Origin: Apricaphanius iberus
Taxonomy: Eukaryota > Chordata > Actinopteri > Cyprinodontiformes > Aphaniidae
Reading direction: 5' to 3'
Length of the DNA stretch: 64,000 nucleotides
Assembly: GCA_028564705.1 (NCBI GenBank)
Contig: JAPXFQ010001397.1
Location: forward strand, 310,001 to 374,000
The translations under genes and the position numbers were made by a program. Below the pieces are notes generated by a model. It was not told where the DNA came from, did no database searches, and saw nothing but the letters and a program-made list of their open reading frames with translations. Below, one piece after another: positions 1-12,779 of the stretch (position 1 is the stretch's first letter; each line of letters opens with the position of its first letter).

Positions 1-1390
1 TCTCTACTGTTTATTTATAAAGACTTGGCAATGAAGTCGTCACCTGGCTTAGAAGCATTTGGGGAATTGGTTGGCCTCGATAGAGCTATGATCCCTGTGT
101 GAGTAAATTGGCAACTGTATTAAAAAGAAAACCTAGGGATTTATTTTTTATTCTCCTCGATTAAAGATGCATAATAAGCGTGTTCTTTAGCTGTCGTGAA
201 TAGGCAATCTTTTTTATATAGCAATAAACTATTTTTCCATATTAAAAAGGAAATCATGTAAATGGGTTGCGTGGAGCGCCAATTTTCTCTCTAGTTTTCT
301 AACATTCTGCTTTAGGGTACGTAGGCTCTAAATTAAACCAGGAGTGATAATCTCTATGGCTATGGCTAGCCACCTTCCTTTTCAAGGGTTGCCAACCTTT
401 TGTCTATTGCCCGACGCAGGAGGGAAAGGGAATTAAACGCTATGAAACTAAAATGTCAAGTTTGTGAGGGGTGCGTCACGAGTTAAATCACTGTTTCTGT
501 TCTGCATTTATCAAACCTGAGGAAATTAAGTTGGAAGAAGCTTCTTTAAAAATTTGCTATCAGCGTTGTTCTGATAAACGTTCCGGTATAATGGAAGTTT
601 TCTTTCAGGTTTGATAATATGATCCCATTAGAGTAAGTTTAAAAGTGATAAGGAAATGGATCAGCCTGGATCAGCGGTTATGTGGAAAGACTGTTCGTTT
701 TCCTTCACAGGTCAATGCCGTAAGTCAGCACACATATCTAAAGTGAGTGGTGACAAGAATGTTGTTTGGTCCCTGCTACATTTTGAGTTAAAGGCCTATT
801 GAGTCTAGGAATCGTGGTGAAAAGCTGTATTTTAGGACTATCACTTTCATTATCAACATTGAATATTGAAGTCTCCGGACTATAAATGACGTTATCAGAT
901 GTTTAAAACTAAGTCAGATTAGAAAATCTGAAACTGATCTAAAAAATTGATGAATAAGGTGCCTGGTGGACGAATATAAGACCACAAACACAAAGTGGCT
1001 TTACATGCTTTAGTTATTAGTGTATGAGGAAAGCTAAAAAACAAAGATATGCTCAAAAGGAACTGTAACTATTATTTTTTTGGAGATTAATTAAGTAAAG
1101 TCGGAATGGAAAGTATAGTTGCTACTCCACCACACACCTCATCGACCTCAGTACTTCGAGGGTACACCTAAAGTTTAAGTACGCCTAGGGGAGTTGACTC
1201 AATTTATTGTGACATGGTCCTCTTCCATGCAACCATGTCTCTGCAAAGACAATAACCACATCAATATTATTTTCACAAATTAAGTTATTTTACCACGAGT
1301 GGTGTTTTTGAGGGGAGAGAACTTTATGTTTTAGTAAACCACAATTTAATTGATTTGTTTTTTATGTTCCGTCCGACGTTTTATTTCTCT
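1..1390. other. Gene-free AT-rich flank
   Basis: No exon, RNA gene or recognisable mobile element was found. The sequence is mixed and not low-complexity. Confidence 0.5.
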
Positions 1391-1822
1391 TTATGAGAAT
1401 ATTTTATACCTTTGCTCTAGTAGCATATAACTTTTAAATTCATTAGTTTTGGGTTGGTGGGACGGGAAACTATTCCGTCTATAGGGTAGTGGGTTTGGGT
1501 GGCAATGTCCCTGTTTCCTTGACCTGGACTCAGAGGTTTCCCTGAAGCTGGACTCTGGGGTTGTCACGGCTTTGAAACTCAGAGATAAACAATCAATGTT
1601 TCCTGGAAAGAAGCGAAAGAGCTCCGTCCTCCTGGGTGGGATGCGGATGCCGTCTCTACGTAACAGTCCAGGTTTTTCAGAAGGCAGGTTAATCAAATGT
1701 AGCCCACATCGTTTTTCTGGACAACCCACCTTGACCAACCAAAGGTGTTTGCACGAAAGGCATACTGACTGTTACATGTCATCGCTAGTTACGATCAGGC
1801 ATGACCAGAAAAATTACAGAGT

Positions 1823-1889
1823 TTGGACTCAAATGCGTGTTCCAAGAGGACATCAATCCCAGGCATGCATCAAAACTGGTATTCTGGAA
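1823..1889 (+). repeat. 67-bp direct repeat, copy 1
   Basis: It matches 3259-3325 over 67 bp with 63 identities and no gaps (shared core gtgttccaagag and caatcccaggcatgca). Copy 1 is followed directly by the GC-rich block. This is probably part of an interspersed repeat I cannot name. Confidence 0.85.
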
Positions 1890-2300
1890 GGGTTCCCTGC
1901 CGTCGGACGACAGACGCCACTGCCACCCCGGACCAATCCTCACCGCCAACAACCCAGACCTCCCCACACACACACACGTCAGGGAGCCACAGTAAAAGCC
2001 AAAGCAGATTTACGCCCTCCGCAGGCTACGCCCAGCCAGCACCTGGACACCCAGATCTACCAGCCCCCGGGTCCAGGTCCCGCCCCACGCAGAGCGCCGT
2101 GACCAGGGGCCCAGCCAATGCCAGACGAACCCCTCGCCCACCAGGACGGGGACCAGCAGACCGCCAAGGCCCCCACCCCGGCAAGAGTAGCCCACCAGCC
2201 CAGGTGCCCGACTAGACGGCCTGAAATACCATCCGGGCTCCAACCCCTGATGGCCCAACGAACAGGGGTGTGAGAAGACCCCCAGCCTCTCTCCCCCCGC
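1890..2300. other. C-rich, GC-rich block of unknown class
   Basis: The block is strongly C-rich on the + strand and G-poor by comparison, with many ccc/cca words, and both flanks are AT-rich. It resembles C-rich segments seen in teleost retroelements, but I recognise no conserved domain. Open frames here on both strands are proline- or glycine-rich consequences of composition, not convincing genes. Confidence 0.4.
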
Positions 2301-3258
2301 TCGATTGTGGTGTTGTTGCGTTTAAGGATTTTACTGTCCCAACACACAATAAAGTACTTTGATGCATGTGATGCAGTATTGTCTTGCATACAAATCATGG
2401 TCAAATCGTCTTCCTAAAAGTTGTAGATTTTTTTTCCTGAATTCTTGCATGAAAGAATTGTCTTCAACAACTGACATTAGGTTTGGGAGTTGGTTTTTAG
2501 AAAAATTTGAATCCAAAAGCACCAATTTGTGTCCAAGTTCCTTGCTGATTTAAGATTACGTTAATGAAATTCAAGGTAGCCATCCATTTTGTGCAATAAT
2601 CCACTTCTACTGGTAGCGAAACAGACGCAAGATGCTACAGGCAATATGTTTATATTGCAATATGACAGCTGCTACAACATTCCTAAATTTGAAAATCTTG
2701 CCTTGAGTTCTCCAAACCCACTTCTTGCCGTTGTGGTCACATAGCTCCGACTTTTTCTTGCCTAACCGTATAATATTTCTAGAGAAAGCATTTAGCTAAG
2801 CCATTGGGGCTCATTGTTGGATCAGGTGCTCACTTGTCTGTTGTCACCATCTAAGTTCATACTGATCATAATGTGCGTGTGTGTACGTGTGATTTTTATT
2901 TCAAACATGAACAAGTAACAAAGCCAATTGAGAGAAAAAACAAAAAAAAAACAATTAAGAATAGTCTAAAAAATATAAAAATGTCCAGAAAGGAGTAGGA
3001 TGAAGCATAATCTTATTGAAACCTACCCCTTCTCCACTACTCTGTAAACAATTAGTTCCCCCTAATATACATATTTACATAATACATATTTAGAAAAGTA
3101 ACAACAACAACAAATTAATAATAAATGAAACAAAATAAAAATAAAATGTGGATGCACTCTTGAAAGTGAATCTGCTATTATGAGCATTTTCTAGTTTATG
3201 ATGTTGGTTCTTAAGTTATGTCTGAACTACTATCCTTTCATTGAGTTAGATCGTAAGG

Positions 3259-3325
3259 TTGGAATCAAATGGGTGTTCCAAGAGAACATCAATCCCAGGC
3301 ATGCAACAAAACTGGTATTCTGGAA
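3259..3325 (+). repeat. 67-bp direct repeat, copy 2
   Basis: Second copy of the 1823-1889 sequence, 1,436 bp downstream and in the same orientation, with four substitutions. Confidence 0.85.
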
Positions 3326-5430
3326 TTAATAAACCAGACTGGATAAGCTTCTAGAAGAGCTCTAGACCATGACCTTAACCCTACTAAAAACTACTCGGCT
3401 ATCCTTGAAACCCAGGTCTGTGTCAGAAAACCAAGGAATTGAAATGACTTATTTAACTTATTTCAAGAAAATATCTAAGAAATTTACACTTGAAAAAATT
3501 AAAATGATAATTTTGTCTATAATTCCCATGATAACCAAATGATGACCAAAGCATGTGTAATCCTTTACTCAGAAATGTTATTGCTTTGTAAACACTTATA
3601 CAATGCTTCTTCGTATGTTTTCTACGAGAATATTTTACTTTACTACAGCTTGGTAGCAGAGTCAACAGAGGCAAACTAAACAGAAAACTACATCTTTACA
3701 TACAAATCCCAGTGAGATTTGTGACAATAACAGAGGGATAAAGATAAGCCACTCTGATGAAAAGATGTTAGTTTTTTATGGTTTGTGGGGGTATATCAAA
3801 AAGAGAGTGAAAATCCGACTGCAGGAGTACAATGAGCCTATCACACTTCTGAGCTTTGCAAAAGCAAATTACAAACTGTGGGGCGCTAAACGTCAGGGAG
3901 TAAAAAGACTTCCTTGAAAGCTTATGAAGCACAATCATTTGTGGAACATGAAGCTTTTAACGACATTGTCTGGGCATCAAAAGTTATTGTGATTTGCTAG
4001 CTTTAACACTTTTTTTTTCTCACATCATAAAATAAAGCAGTAAAACCCTCTTACAAAATGAAGACAGTTTGAAATTTTTTTCTGATTTTCAAACAAATGA
4101 TCTCCATTATTGGTTCAAATCCTTAAAGGAAGAAGGGCAAATCTGTTGTGCATTATTGAAAACAAAATAGAATTCATTTATCAATGACAAAATATCTCAT
4201 TTCATTTCCTGATTGTATTCTTTATGCTACTGTCTCTTCAAACTGTCATGGTGAGAAAAGCTTGGGTAATTACAGAGACATGGATGAGGCATGTAAATGC
4301 AAAACAAAAAACAAAACAAAAAACTCTTCAAATAAATTGTTATATAGAATTGATGCAACATTTGTTTTATTTTTTTACACCTCTGTATTTCACTCTGTGA
4401 CATATTAAAATGTCCTTTGGGGAAAGAAAAAAAATCTTGCTTTCAGTTCACAACCTTGGACATTGGGTACCATCACAAGTGACAGCTTTGCTTGATTGGA
4501 TCTTCTGTTTGGGAAATATGGGACACAAAAAGGTGATGAAGGTCTCCTTCATCCCAGTGTGGGGGTAACACCTCTGGGGAAATAAGACAAGGTGAAATGG
4601 TTTGGCCGCTGCATTGTGTAAACAAGCAGAGTCCAGCAAATGCTTTAATCAGGCCAAAATAATTAGGTTCCCTGCTGCAGGTTCACCATTGATATCATTT
4701 GAACTGTGGACCTTTTTCAAACAGTCATTCACTCTTTGCAGCAGAAAAAGCACTGCTAGAATTGCTAACATAAATAATGAATTGCAGCACCTCCCTTGGG
4801 TAGAATACAGTTACAAGAGATAAGCTAGCTTTTTCCCTACAGAAACATATCAAGCCAAGAAAAAGATCAGTTGCTTTATATAACGAAAGACATTAGCTGA
4901 ATGGTCCATGATGTCTGTATTTTCTCCAAACAACAAAGTCTCCTATCCATGTGAAAATTTGGTTGTAACTCACTTATTTGTTTTATTAAATATATTTAAT
5001 TTAAATTAAAAATTTTTCAGCATCTTTTTTTTAACATTCAATAAAAACAAATTATGTTCATTTATTTCAGTCAATGTTAAATTTTTATGTTAAAAATATA
5101 TATTTCAATACCAATATTTAATTTCACTTTCAACCGTTCATTGTTTTAACCCCATATTAATTCTGTTGACGCATATTCCACACATTCAGATGGTTTTATT
5201 GGAAACCCTTTGGTGACCTCTGGTGGTTGGAGTCTGAACTACCTCTGGTTGCAAGTTCGTACTAATAAGCTGCTTTCACACAGAAAGTCATTTTAGCTAC
5301 ACAGTTACGGCAGCAACATTTACGGGGTTAAAAGCAACAGAGAAGAGAGCTGAGCAGGTTGTCCAGGTTGAAATGAATTGCAAGGTGAAGGATGGAATAC
5401 TCTGCGATCAGCATATGATGGATTTCGATA
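3326..5430. other. Gene-free stretch
   Basis: No supported gene. AT-rich, including a very AT-rich part near 4,980-5,160. Confidence 0.4.
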
Positions 5431-5435
5431 TGGCT

Positions 5436-5472
<37 letters not shown>

Positions 5473-5483
5473 TAGATAGATAG
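5436..5483. repeat. (GACA)n(GATA)n microsatellite
   Basis: Pure GACA units run directly into GATA units. Confidence 0.95.
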
Positions 5484-6689
5484 GCATGGAGACAAACCCG
5501 AGTACGGTATTCTGAAAGACACAAGTAATGTTTTTTTTTTTTTTTTTAGAAATACTTATTTCGAACAAGTACTTTAAAAAATATTCACTCATCCGCACTG
5601 CATGCCCGGATGAATGAATGACTTTTGAAGGGAGGTGACTGACAGGCTCCTCTACACAGCGACAGAGAAGGGTTGGCCAGATGAGCAAAAAAAGAGACTA
5701 AAGCCTAATTAACTTAAGCATAGCTTCCTGTCAGTCTCAACGTAGCTGGCACATAGCTTTGGGAAACCAAATAGAAAAGAATGTGCCTGCTGCTGAGCCA
5801 TCTCTTGGTCCTCCACCAGCCAAGTAAAACCTGTTCAAGTTCTGTGTGCTTTAAAACAGCAATATGTCCCTTTTCAGCACACCAAAACTACTTAAAAACC
5901 AAGCTTACAGTGAGCAACTTGTCTCAACTGTCCAGTACTTGGCTCATTAAGAGTTTGAACTATGATTTATTCCGCATATTTTTTCTGTCAAACAACTTAG
6001 CATTACATGGCACCACACTCCTGAACAAAAATTAGTAATCACACTGATAGAGTAATAAAAACACATAAAAAAGAGATCTATCTTATTCAAAGACAAGCTC
6101 ACTCCAGTGACTTTTCTTATATGGAAAAAGGTTAACAACCGCCTTGTTATAGTCAGGTGATCGATGGATGCCAATCCAGTATATCTACTCTGTGTACACA
6201 AGACCACACCAACAGACACTCAGCATTGACTCTCCTGACTGCCACACACTGTTGTGCGTTTATCGTAATTGTTTCTGAAGCCTAATGTCTTGGTCTAACT
6301 CTTGGTTGAACAAAATTAGCCCCAATGAGGAGCAAATTGAGGGGGCGTGGTAAGGAATCTGTTTTCACTCCATACCACTTACTTCATTGAATCTAATGGA
6401 GCCGCTTGGGTTGTGAAATGTTAGCCCTTTGGAGAGATTTTGCGTTTTTCTTGTGATAGTTGGGTGCTGTATGTGATACACTATTCTTAATTGGTGTTTA
6501 TTAAATAGATATTTTAGCATTATTACTTCTTTATTTGTCTAAACACAGCCGAGGGCTCTACTTTAACAGCACTGAAGAGAAAACACCATTTTGCTCCACT
6601 TTTATTAAAACTTCTAAATCAATTTTGATAAAATCAGTACATTATGGCTAACATTTGGGATGGGAATATCAGGTCAACAAAGGAGATCA

Positions 6690-6980
6690 AAGTCTGCAAT
6701 CTCTCTCCTTCTGTCTCCTTCCCTGTAAAAGCGATCCCCATGCTCAGAGAGGAGAGGCCTCTCAAATTGGCTGTATAACAGCCCATCCTCTTTGGAAGGA
6801 AAAGTAGGCTGCACACACTGAGCAGTCTGTCTCTCCTTGGATGCTGGTGTGCTGTAGCACAGAGACATCTGTTTGCTGCTGGGTTAATTGTTAAAGCTTC
6901 TCTCCATATCCAGCAGTGACCTGAATTACTCTGTAATCTCTGACTTGGAGCTGAAAATGCCACTTTCTTCTTTCTGTTCA
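6690..6980. other. Possible conserved non-coding element
   Basis: This non-repetitive, balanced-composition stretch contains TTAATT-type and other homeobox-like words (gggttaattgttaaag, gaattactctgtaatc). No coding pattern is convincing. It is offered only as a candidate because it looks unlike the repeats around it. Confidence 0.2.
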
Positions 6981-7239
6981 ATTGTCCCCATCATCTGCTA
7001 TTTATATAAGCAGGTTTATCTGCTAGTGTGTGAAATAAATAGCTAGGAAAATAAATATAATGCTTTTAACAAATAAGTATTTTTAAAGTGCATGATAAAC
7101 ATCAGAATATATATTAAAGGAGTATGTCAAATCACATGGCATTGGAGTAACTCAGCATTTCAGAAAATGCATATCATGTCAGCCACTGACTGATAGTTGG
7201 AGTGTGATGGTGTTGGGCATGCTGTGATCTGAAGCACAC

Positions 7240-7345
7240 CAGTAAGTCCACTCCTGTATACATAAAAAATTAACAAAAACAAAGTAAGGTTTTGGAATGG
7301 CCCAGTCAAAAGGTCTTCTCGTAGTAAGGTTAAAAAAAAACAAGG
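7240..7345 (-). mobile_element. Tc1-type transposon fragment
   Basis: On the minus strand, wording of the type gactgggccattccaaaacc and aggagtggacttactggtgtg matches a decayed segment common to teleost Tc1-like elements. There is no open transposase and no terminal repeats were seen. Confidence 0.4.
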
Positions 7346-7419
7346 TTTATTTGAACCTGTCATATTTAAGTTGAGTTGTTTAACCCATATGCAGAACACC
7401 ACCAGGGAGAACAATTGTA

Positions 7420-8350
7420 AACTATAAAAGTTTTATTGAAGCACTAATTAGACGATGATGAAGATCAGGGGAACTAGAACATTGCACAGGGAAATTAAGA
7501 TTTCAATAAATACAGTGGAAGAGGTCCAGAGAAAGTTTTGGAGTGCATCTGTCTGAATGTACTCAGGTAAAACTAACTTGTTAGTTAGTTGAGTTGAATG
7601 CCAGGGAAAGAGGAGTCCAGGATGTCTGCAGGAGCTTCCTCATGAGTTCCAGGAGAAGCAGGCATATCAAGGATATGGAGAAGGGTTCACAAAGGAACTT
7701 GAAGGCTGTCAGATGTGAATTGGTAGCCTAGGGTTACAGTGATTCTGGAGAAGTGATCACAAGGAGCTTGCAGCAAGGAGACCTTGGAAAGAGCGCATGA
7801 GACTGTTAGGTGACACACCCAGGTGTGTCACAGAATATAGAGCAGAACTAGAAACACTGGAGGTCACACTGAGGGCTAAAGGTTTATCAAGACAGTTCAA
7901 CACTCTTTACATCCATCCTGTGATGAGCGTCACCGAGCTGCACCTCTGCAGCCTGCAGAAAGATAATACAGGGGACAGATGGAGAACAAAAAAAAGAAAA
8001 ACACCCCAAATTCCTTACAGAAATGGCCTCACTCGAATTATCGGACAGTTCACTCAAGTCTTATTCGGTTGCTTAATTGAAGCTCAGATTAATTCAATTC
8101 TTGGTAATTCAAGTCAGGCTCATTTGCATCCACGCCACTTTAGAGCTAATCCCTCTCAATCAGAGCTCAATAAGTGAGAATGGAAGGAAAGGAGAGAGCT
8201 CTAGTTTTCTCCCATGCAGAGCAACAGTTAATGCAGCCTATGAGCATTACAAATACGTCATAACAAATAATGGAAAATACCAGCTGTACGAAAAAGCTCA
8301 TGAGGCTGCATTATGTAAAAATGTGATTTAGGTGGTATTGCTGCAAGGGA
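7420..8350. other. Gene-free, probable old repeat
   Basis: No supported gene. Two modest open frames in 7.8-8.3 kb show no recognisable domain and overlap in different frames. The 7.9-8.0 kb part has the look of an old interspersed repeat. Confidence 0.3.
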
Positions 8351-8359
8351 GGTCTAGAG

Positions 8360-9139
8360 CAGGGCTCCCCAAACCCAGGCCTCGAAGGCCAGTATCCTGC
8401 AGATTTTAGTTCCTTGGTTCAACACACCAGAATCAGATGATGGCTCATTAGCAGGCCTCTGTAGAACTTTGCCACGCTGAGGAGGAAGTTGGACAATTTG
8501 AATCAGCTATGTTGGAGCAGAGATACATCTAAACCTGGGGATGTTTCTCAATGTCAAGGTACCTTGCTTAATGCCTGGGTAGGCAAGGCACCTTGCTTAC
8601 AGTGACACTGTCCATCCTTGGTCAAAGAAAATGGTTAAATGGAACAGACTTGCCTGACATGACCGCGGCTGCCGGCTTACGGGCTCTGTTTATGTCCCGC
8701 CCATTGTAGTGGCATAATATCGTAGTAACGTTACTTCAGCCATGGAACTGAAAATGTGTAATAAGCTTTTGACTTTTTTTTAACTGTGTATATGTCGATC
8801 AAATCAAATGTGTAAGCGAACTAGTACCTGGTAGCCACCGAAGCTGTTACTACTACGCAAATAACTAACTAACCAAATATAACTGCTTTGGATCAAAAAA
8901 TTAATAATAACAATAAAAAATAAAAAAATAAACATTTTAGATATAAGCCCAATTGCTACAATTAGTTGACTTACATGTAAACTGTAAAATGTACCCCTGA
9001 AGTAGCTGCTGCCGGCGGCTACCGTGCTGTATTGTGAAAAATGTTGGGACAGGACCAATGCATCAAGGCGAGGTTCCTGGGCATTGAGAAACACCCTGGG
9101 ATGGCACCGGCCCTTGAGGCCTGGATTTGCAGACCCCTG
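8360..9139. mobile_element. Non-autonomous hAT element with 8-bp target-site duplication
   Basis: Terminal inverted repeats begin CAGGGCTCCCCAAACCCAGG on the left and, read inward from the right end, CAGGGGTCTGCAAATCCAGG. The element is flanked by an exact 8-bp duplication, gtctagag (8352-8359 and 9140-9147), the hAT signature. The 780-bp interior has no transposase. Confidence 0.85.
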
Positions 9140-9191
9140 GTCTAGAGTGTGACACAGTGAATGCTGAGAAGCATTTCTAACTGTAAATTTT

Positions 9192-9942
9192 GGATGGCTT
9201 CTTTTACTCCTCTTTCAAACCATCTGTCCATAGAGGTCCTTGCATTCTTCATTCTTCATTCTGCATTCTTTTGAAGAATGCAAGGACCTCTACATTGGAC
9301 CTCTACATTGGTGAAACCAAACAACCACTGTACAAACGCATGGCCCAACACAGGAGAGCTAACTCCTTAGGCATGGACTCTGCTGTTCATTTACATCTCA
9401 GGGAGAAAGCCCACTCCTTTGAGGACAGCAATGTCCAGATATTAGACAGAGAGGACAGATGGTTTGAAACAGGAGTAAAAGAAGCCATCTATGTAAAAGT
9501 AGAGAAACCATCGCTAAACAGAGGAGGAGGCCTGAGACATCACCTATCTCCAATTTACAATGCTGCACTTTCATCCCTCCCTAGGAAACTCAAACAAATT
9601 AGCCTCTAATAACAGAAACAACTGTGACTCCAATGACTGTCGTTATAACACAATAGGGCACTAATGAAGCCGAAACCTAACCTCAACCAATAGGCGGCAC
9701 GCCAACGACCGTCGTTAAGACATGGACCACAAAGGATCCAATGACATAATGATTCTTGTTCAAGAGGTTAAATAGCTGAGTCTCCACACCAGTTAGTTGG
9801 ACCAGTCCCAGCCTGGTCAGCGGCGAGCATGAACTGATGAAGCCTCTTGGATAAGAGGTGAAACGTCTTCAAAGACAAATTACCAAGTCCAGTTGCGTTT
9901 GATTGAAATTTCCTTGAGATAACCATGACCTGGATGAATGAG
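9192..9942 (+). mobile_element. Penelope-like retroelement 3' fragment with GIY-YIG endonuclease remnant
   Basis: The frame from about 9,270 to 9,609 encodes LYIGETKQPLYKRMAQHRRA, then DRWFETGVKEAIYVKVEKPS and NRGG, the C-terminal GIY-YIG endonuclease part of teleost Penelope-like elements. The upstream GIY strand and the whole reverse transcriptase are missing. The following non-coding part (gaagcctcttggataagagg, tgaaacgtcttc, aagtccagttgcg) is the typical 3' end. The first 60 bases (9192-9251) are an inverted, internally deleted copy of the element's own coding sequence. It abuts the L1 relic. Confidence 0.85.
9231..9292. repeat. 21-bp perfect inverted repeat
   Basis: Arms 9231-9251 and 9272-9292 are exact reverse complements (left arm tagaggtccttgcattcttc plus a). 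A tandem copy of acctctacattgg follows. This is part of the inverted duplication at the 5' end of the Penelope fragment. Confidence 0.9.
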
Positions 9943-9947
9943 AATAT

Positions 9948-12214
9948 TCACAGGCTTAGTGTCAAGACTAATTTGTTGTCCATTGAAGATAGAGCAAATA
10001 TATTGTCTAAGGCATTGTATTTTGGTAGGTTTGGAAAGGAGCTAAATTTTTTCTGAACGAAGTTTTTTATTTGCATGTATCTGAAGAAGTTTGACTTTGG
10101 CAATTCATAATCTTCGCAGAGAACAGATTCAAAAAACAAATCTAATACCTTTTCCGCCTATTGCTGAAAATGTGACATCTAAATAGCTGGAGGGAAGTTA
10201 TGATTACCCCAGATAGGGGAATAAACTGAAGCCGAATCCATATCAAAATGCCTTCTAAATTGTCACCATATTTTAAGCCTTGTAGCCGCCTTTCTATATG
10301 AACGAGGTTATAAATTTATCAATTAATTTTAAAAAAATAAATTTCAGAATGGGAATGTTTTGAAGTAGGTATAAAGATTTAAGCAATACATTCATTTTTA
10401 TAACATTAACCTTCCCAGCGACAGAGATCGTAAGGTCTTTCCACCTACCTAGGTCTGATTTACACTTTTCCAGTAGGACTGTAACATTTTTATGAAAACA
10501 GGGGTAGACAGCGTGTCACTTCAACTCCTAAATATTTGAAGGAAGTGTTAGCTATTTTAAAAGGAAGAGTCGAAATAGGAGTTGTAATTTCCTCTTTCTT
10601 TTTCGGGGGAAATATTATATTTTTGCCTAAATACATTTTATATCCTGAGAGTCTGCCAAATTGGACCAATAGATCAACAATATGGGGAATGGAGAGCTGT
10701 AAGTCAGATACAAAGAGAATCAAGTCATCTGCATGCAAGGAGAGCTTATGACATATTCCTCCTCTCTCTATGCCCCTTACCTCCTCGGACTAGCATAGGG
10801 CAATGGCCAGGGGTTCTATAATCAAATAAAATAAAAGGGCCAATAGAAGACAGCCCTGATGCATGACCCTGCCAAGCGGAAACTATTCAGGCTGCTGCCC
10901 ATTAGTTATGACTGCTGCGACTGGGCTAGCGTACAGTAATTTTATCCAAGAGATGAAAGCCAACTTTCTTGAGAGTAGCAAACAAGAACTCCCATTCAAC
11001 CCGATCGAAGGCTGTCTCTGCATCCAGAGAGACAATCACGTCATTGCTCTGCTCCTCTGCGGTGTGGTTGATAATAAGCAGTCGATTAACATTGGTGCTG
11101 GAATGCCTGCCTTTGATGGACCCGATCTGGTCAGCAGCAATTATTTTAGGTAAGATCCGCTCTAGTCTAAGTGCCAAGATTTTAGATACATTTTGTAGTC
11201 CACGTTAAGTAGCGAGATTGGCAGATAAGAGCTACACTAGAGCGGGTCTTTGTCTTTTTTCAACAGGACCGTTATTGCAGCTTGGGACAGTGTTGGTGAG
11301 AGGTTACCCAAGACCAGTGCCTAATTGAAAGTCTTCTGCAACAAGGGGGAGAGTTCAATCATAAATTTATTTGTATTTCTTTGTAAATTTCAGGTGAAGC
11401 ACAAGGATCCTGAGACGTATATTGTTCAAAGTAAAATTGTTTAAAAACACTATTTATCGCTTTATGATCTGTCACCATATTAAGTATTGCATCTTGTATT
11501 TTGGTAATAAGATGAGAGGCAGAGGCCTGGAAAAGCTGCTGAGCTAGCAGTTTACTGGAACTGTCTCCATATTCATAGATGTTACATCTCGCTTTTAGGA
11601 CCAACCTTATCCGTTGACAAGTCATATTCTGTTTTTAGTAGTCATCTTTCTTTAAAGGGGGGAGGGGATATCAATATTGATATTGATGATCTTTCTCTGC
11701 AATTGAGCATGCCAAAATCAGCTAAATTTTAATTTTGTGTTTTATTTAATCTGGTGGAGTAAGAGATTATCTGGCCTCTTAAGTAGGCCTTGAGGGTTTC
11801 CCATAGAATCAAATAACTGATTTCGGGGGATTGGTTTGTATAAAGAGAGAAACTAATTTCTGAGGTTATACATTTTGTGAACTCCTCTTCAGCCAATAGA
11901 AGAGAGTTCAGCCTCCAGTTACGTCGGGGCTTTGGCATTCAGGTAACTGCAAAATAAAGGAAACAGCTGCATGATCCGATACAGTAAATCTGTGGTATGT
12001 AGGTGAATTAATACTTCCAAGTAATCTGTGACTACCAAGAAGTAATCAATGTGAGTGTACGAGCTGTGAACATTGGAAAAGAAAGAGAGTACTTTTTTAG
12101 TAGGATACTCAAATATCCAAATATCAGACATTCCAAATGTACTGCTAAAGTTATTAATAGCTTTGGCATATTTGGAAAGTGGGTACAGTTTATTGGATGA
12201 AAGTTGCCGACCAT
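9948..12214 (-). mobile_element. Decayed L1-type LINE, antisense
   Basis: Read on the minus strand, broken frames appear in L1 order. An endonuclease part (SDIWIFEYPTKKVLSFFSNV, then THIDYFLV) spans 12131-11919. A linker follows. Reverse transcriptase pieces are at 11177-10926 (AETAFDRVEWEFLF) and 10738-10490 (HADDLILFVSD, with the usual F/Y-ADD changed to HADD). A 3' ORF2 segment lies at 10139-9948 (PKSNFFRYMQIKNFV). Frames are interrupted by stops and shifts, so it is inactive. It runs up to the Penelope 3' end. Confidence 0.88.
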
Positions 12215-12779
12215 TATTATATTTTAGTTGCGTTTCCTGGGTATCATAGCAAAGAGTTTAGCGAAAAAGTTACTATCATCCCAGTTGGGAGCATATACTG
12301 AAACCATACTGAATGGGGTAGAAAAAAGGTGACCACTGACTATAACCCTCTAATTGGAACAGAATATCTTTGTGCACCAAAATTGCTGCACCTCTCGCCT
12401 TTACATACAATTTTGAGTGAAACAGCTGACCGACCCAGCTTCTCCTAAGCAACCTGCTCTGGTCCTGTTTCAGTGGTAAGATATTTTACGACTATTTTAA
12501 CACATTTAGACTGGACAGCATATTAAATTTTGGGTCAATCTTAGACAAAAAGTGATGCACCTGGTTTGATATCCTGCTCAGCTACAGCGCCCTGTTGGAT
12601 GGGGAGCATCGATTCAGACGATGCTCCCAGTGACTGAACATCTTCCATGTCCTGTTATCACCTTTTTACTTTCTTTAATATAAAAAGTACTCTTACATCT
12701 TTTGTTAATTTTGTGTCTCTGCTCTGTCTTCTCAAACTCCCAGACGGTTGTGGCAGATGACCGCTTGTACTGAGCCAGG

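Noticed and set aside
1572..2258. Several overlapping proline- or glycine-rich frames on both strands
   Set aside because: They follow from the C-rich composition. No homology, and frames conflict.
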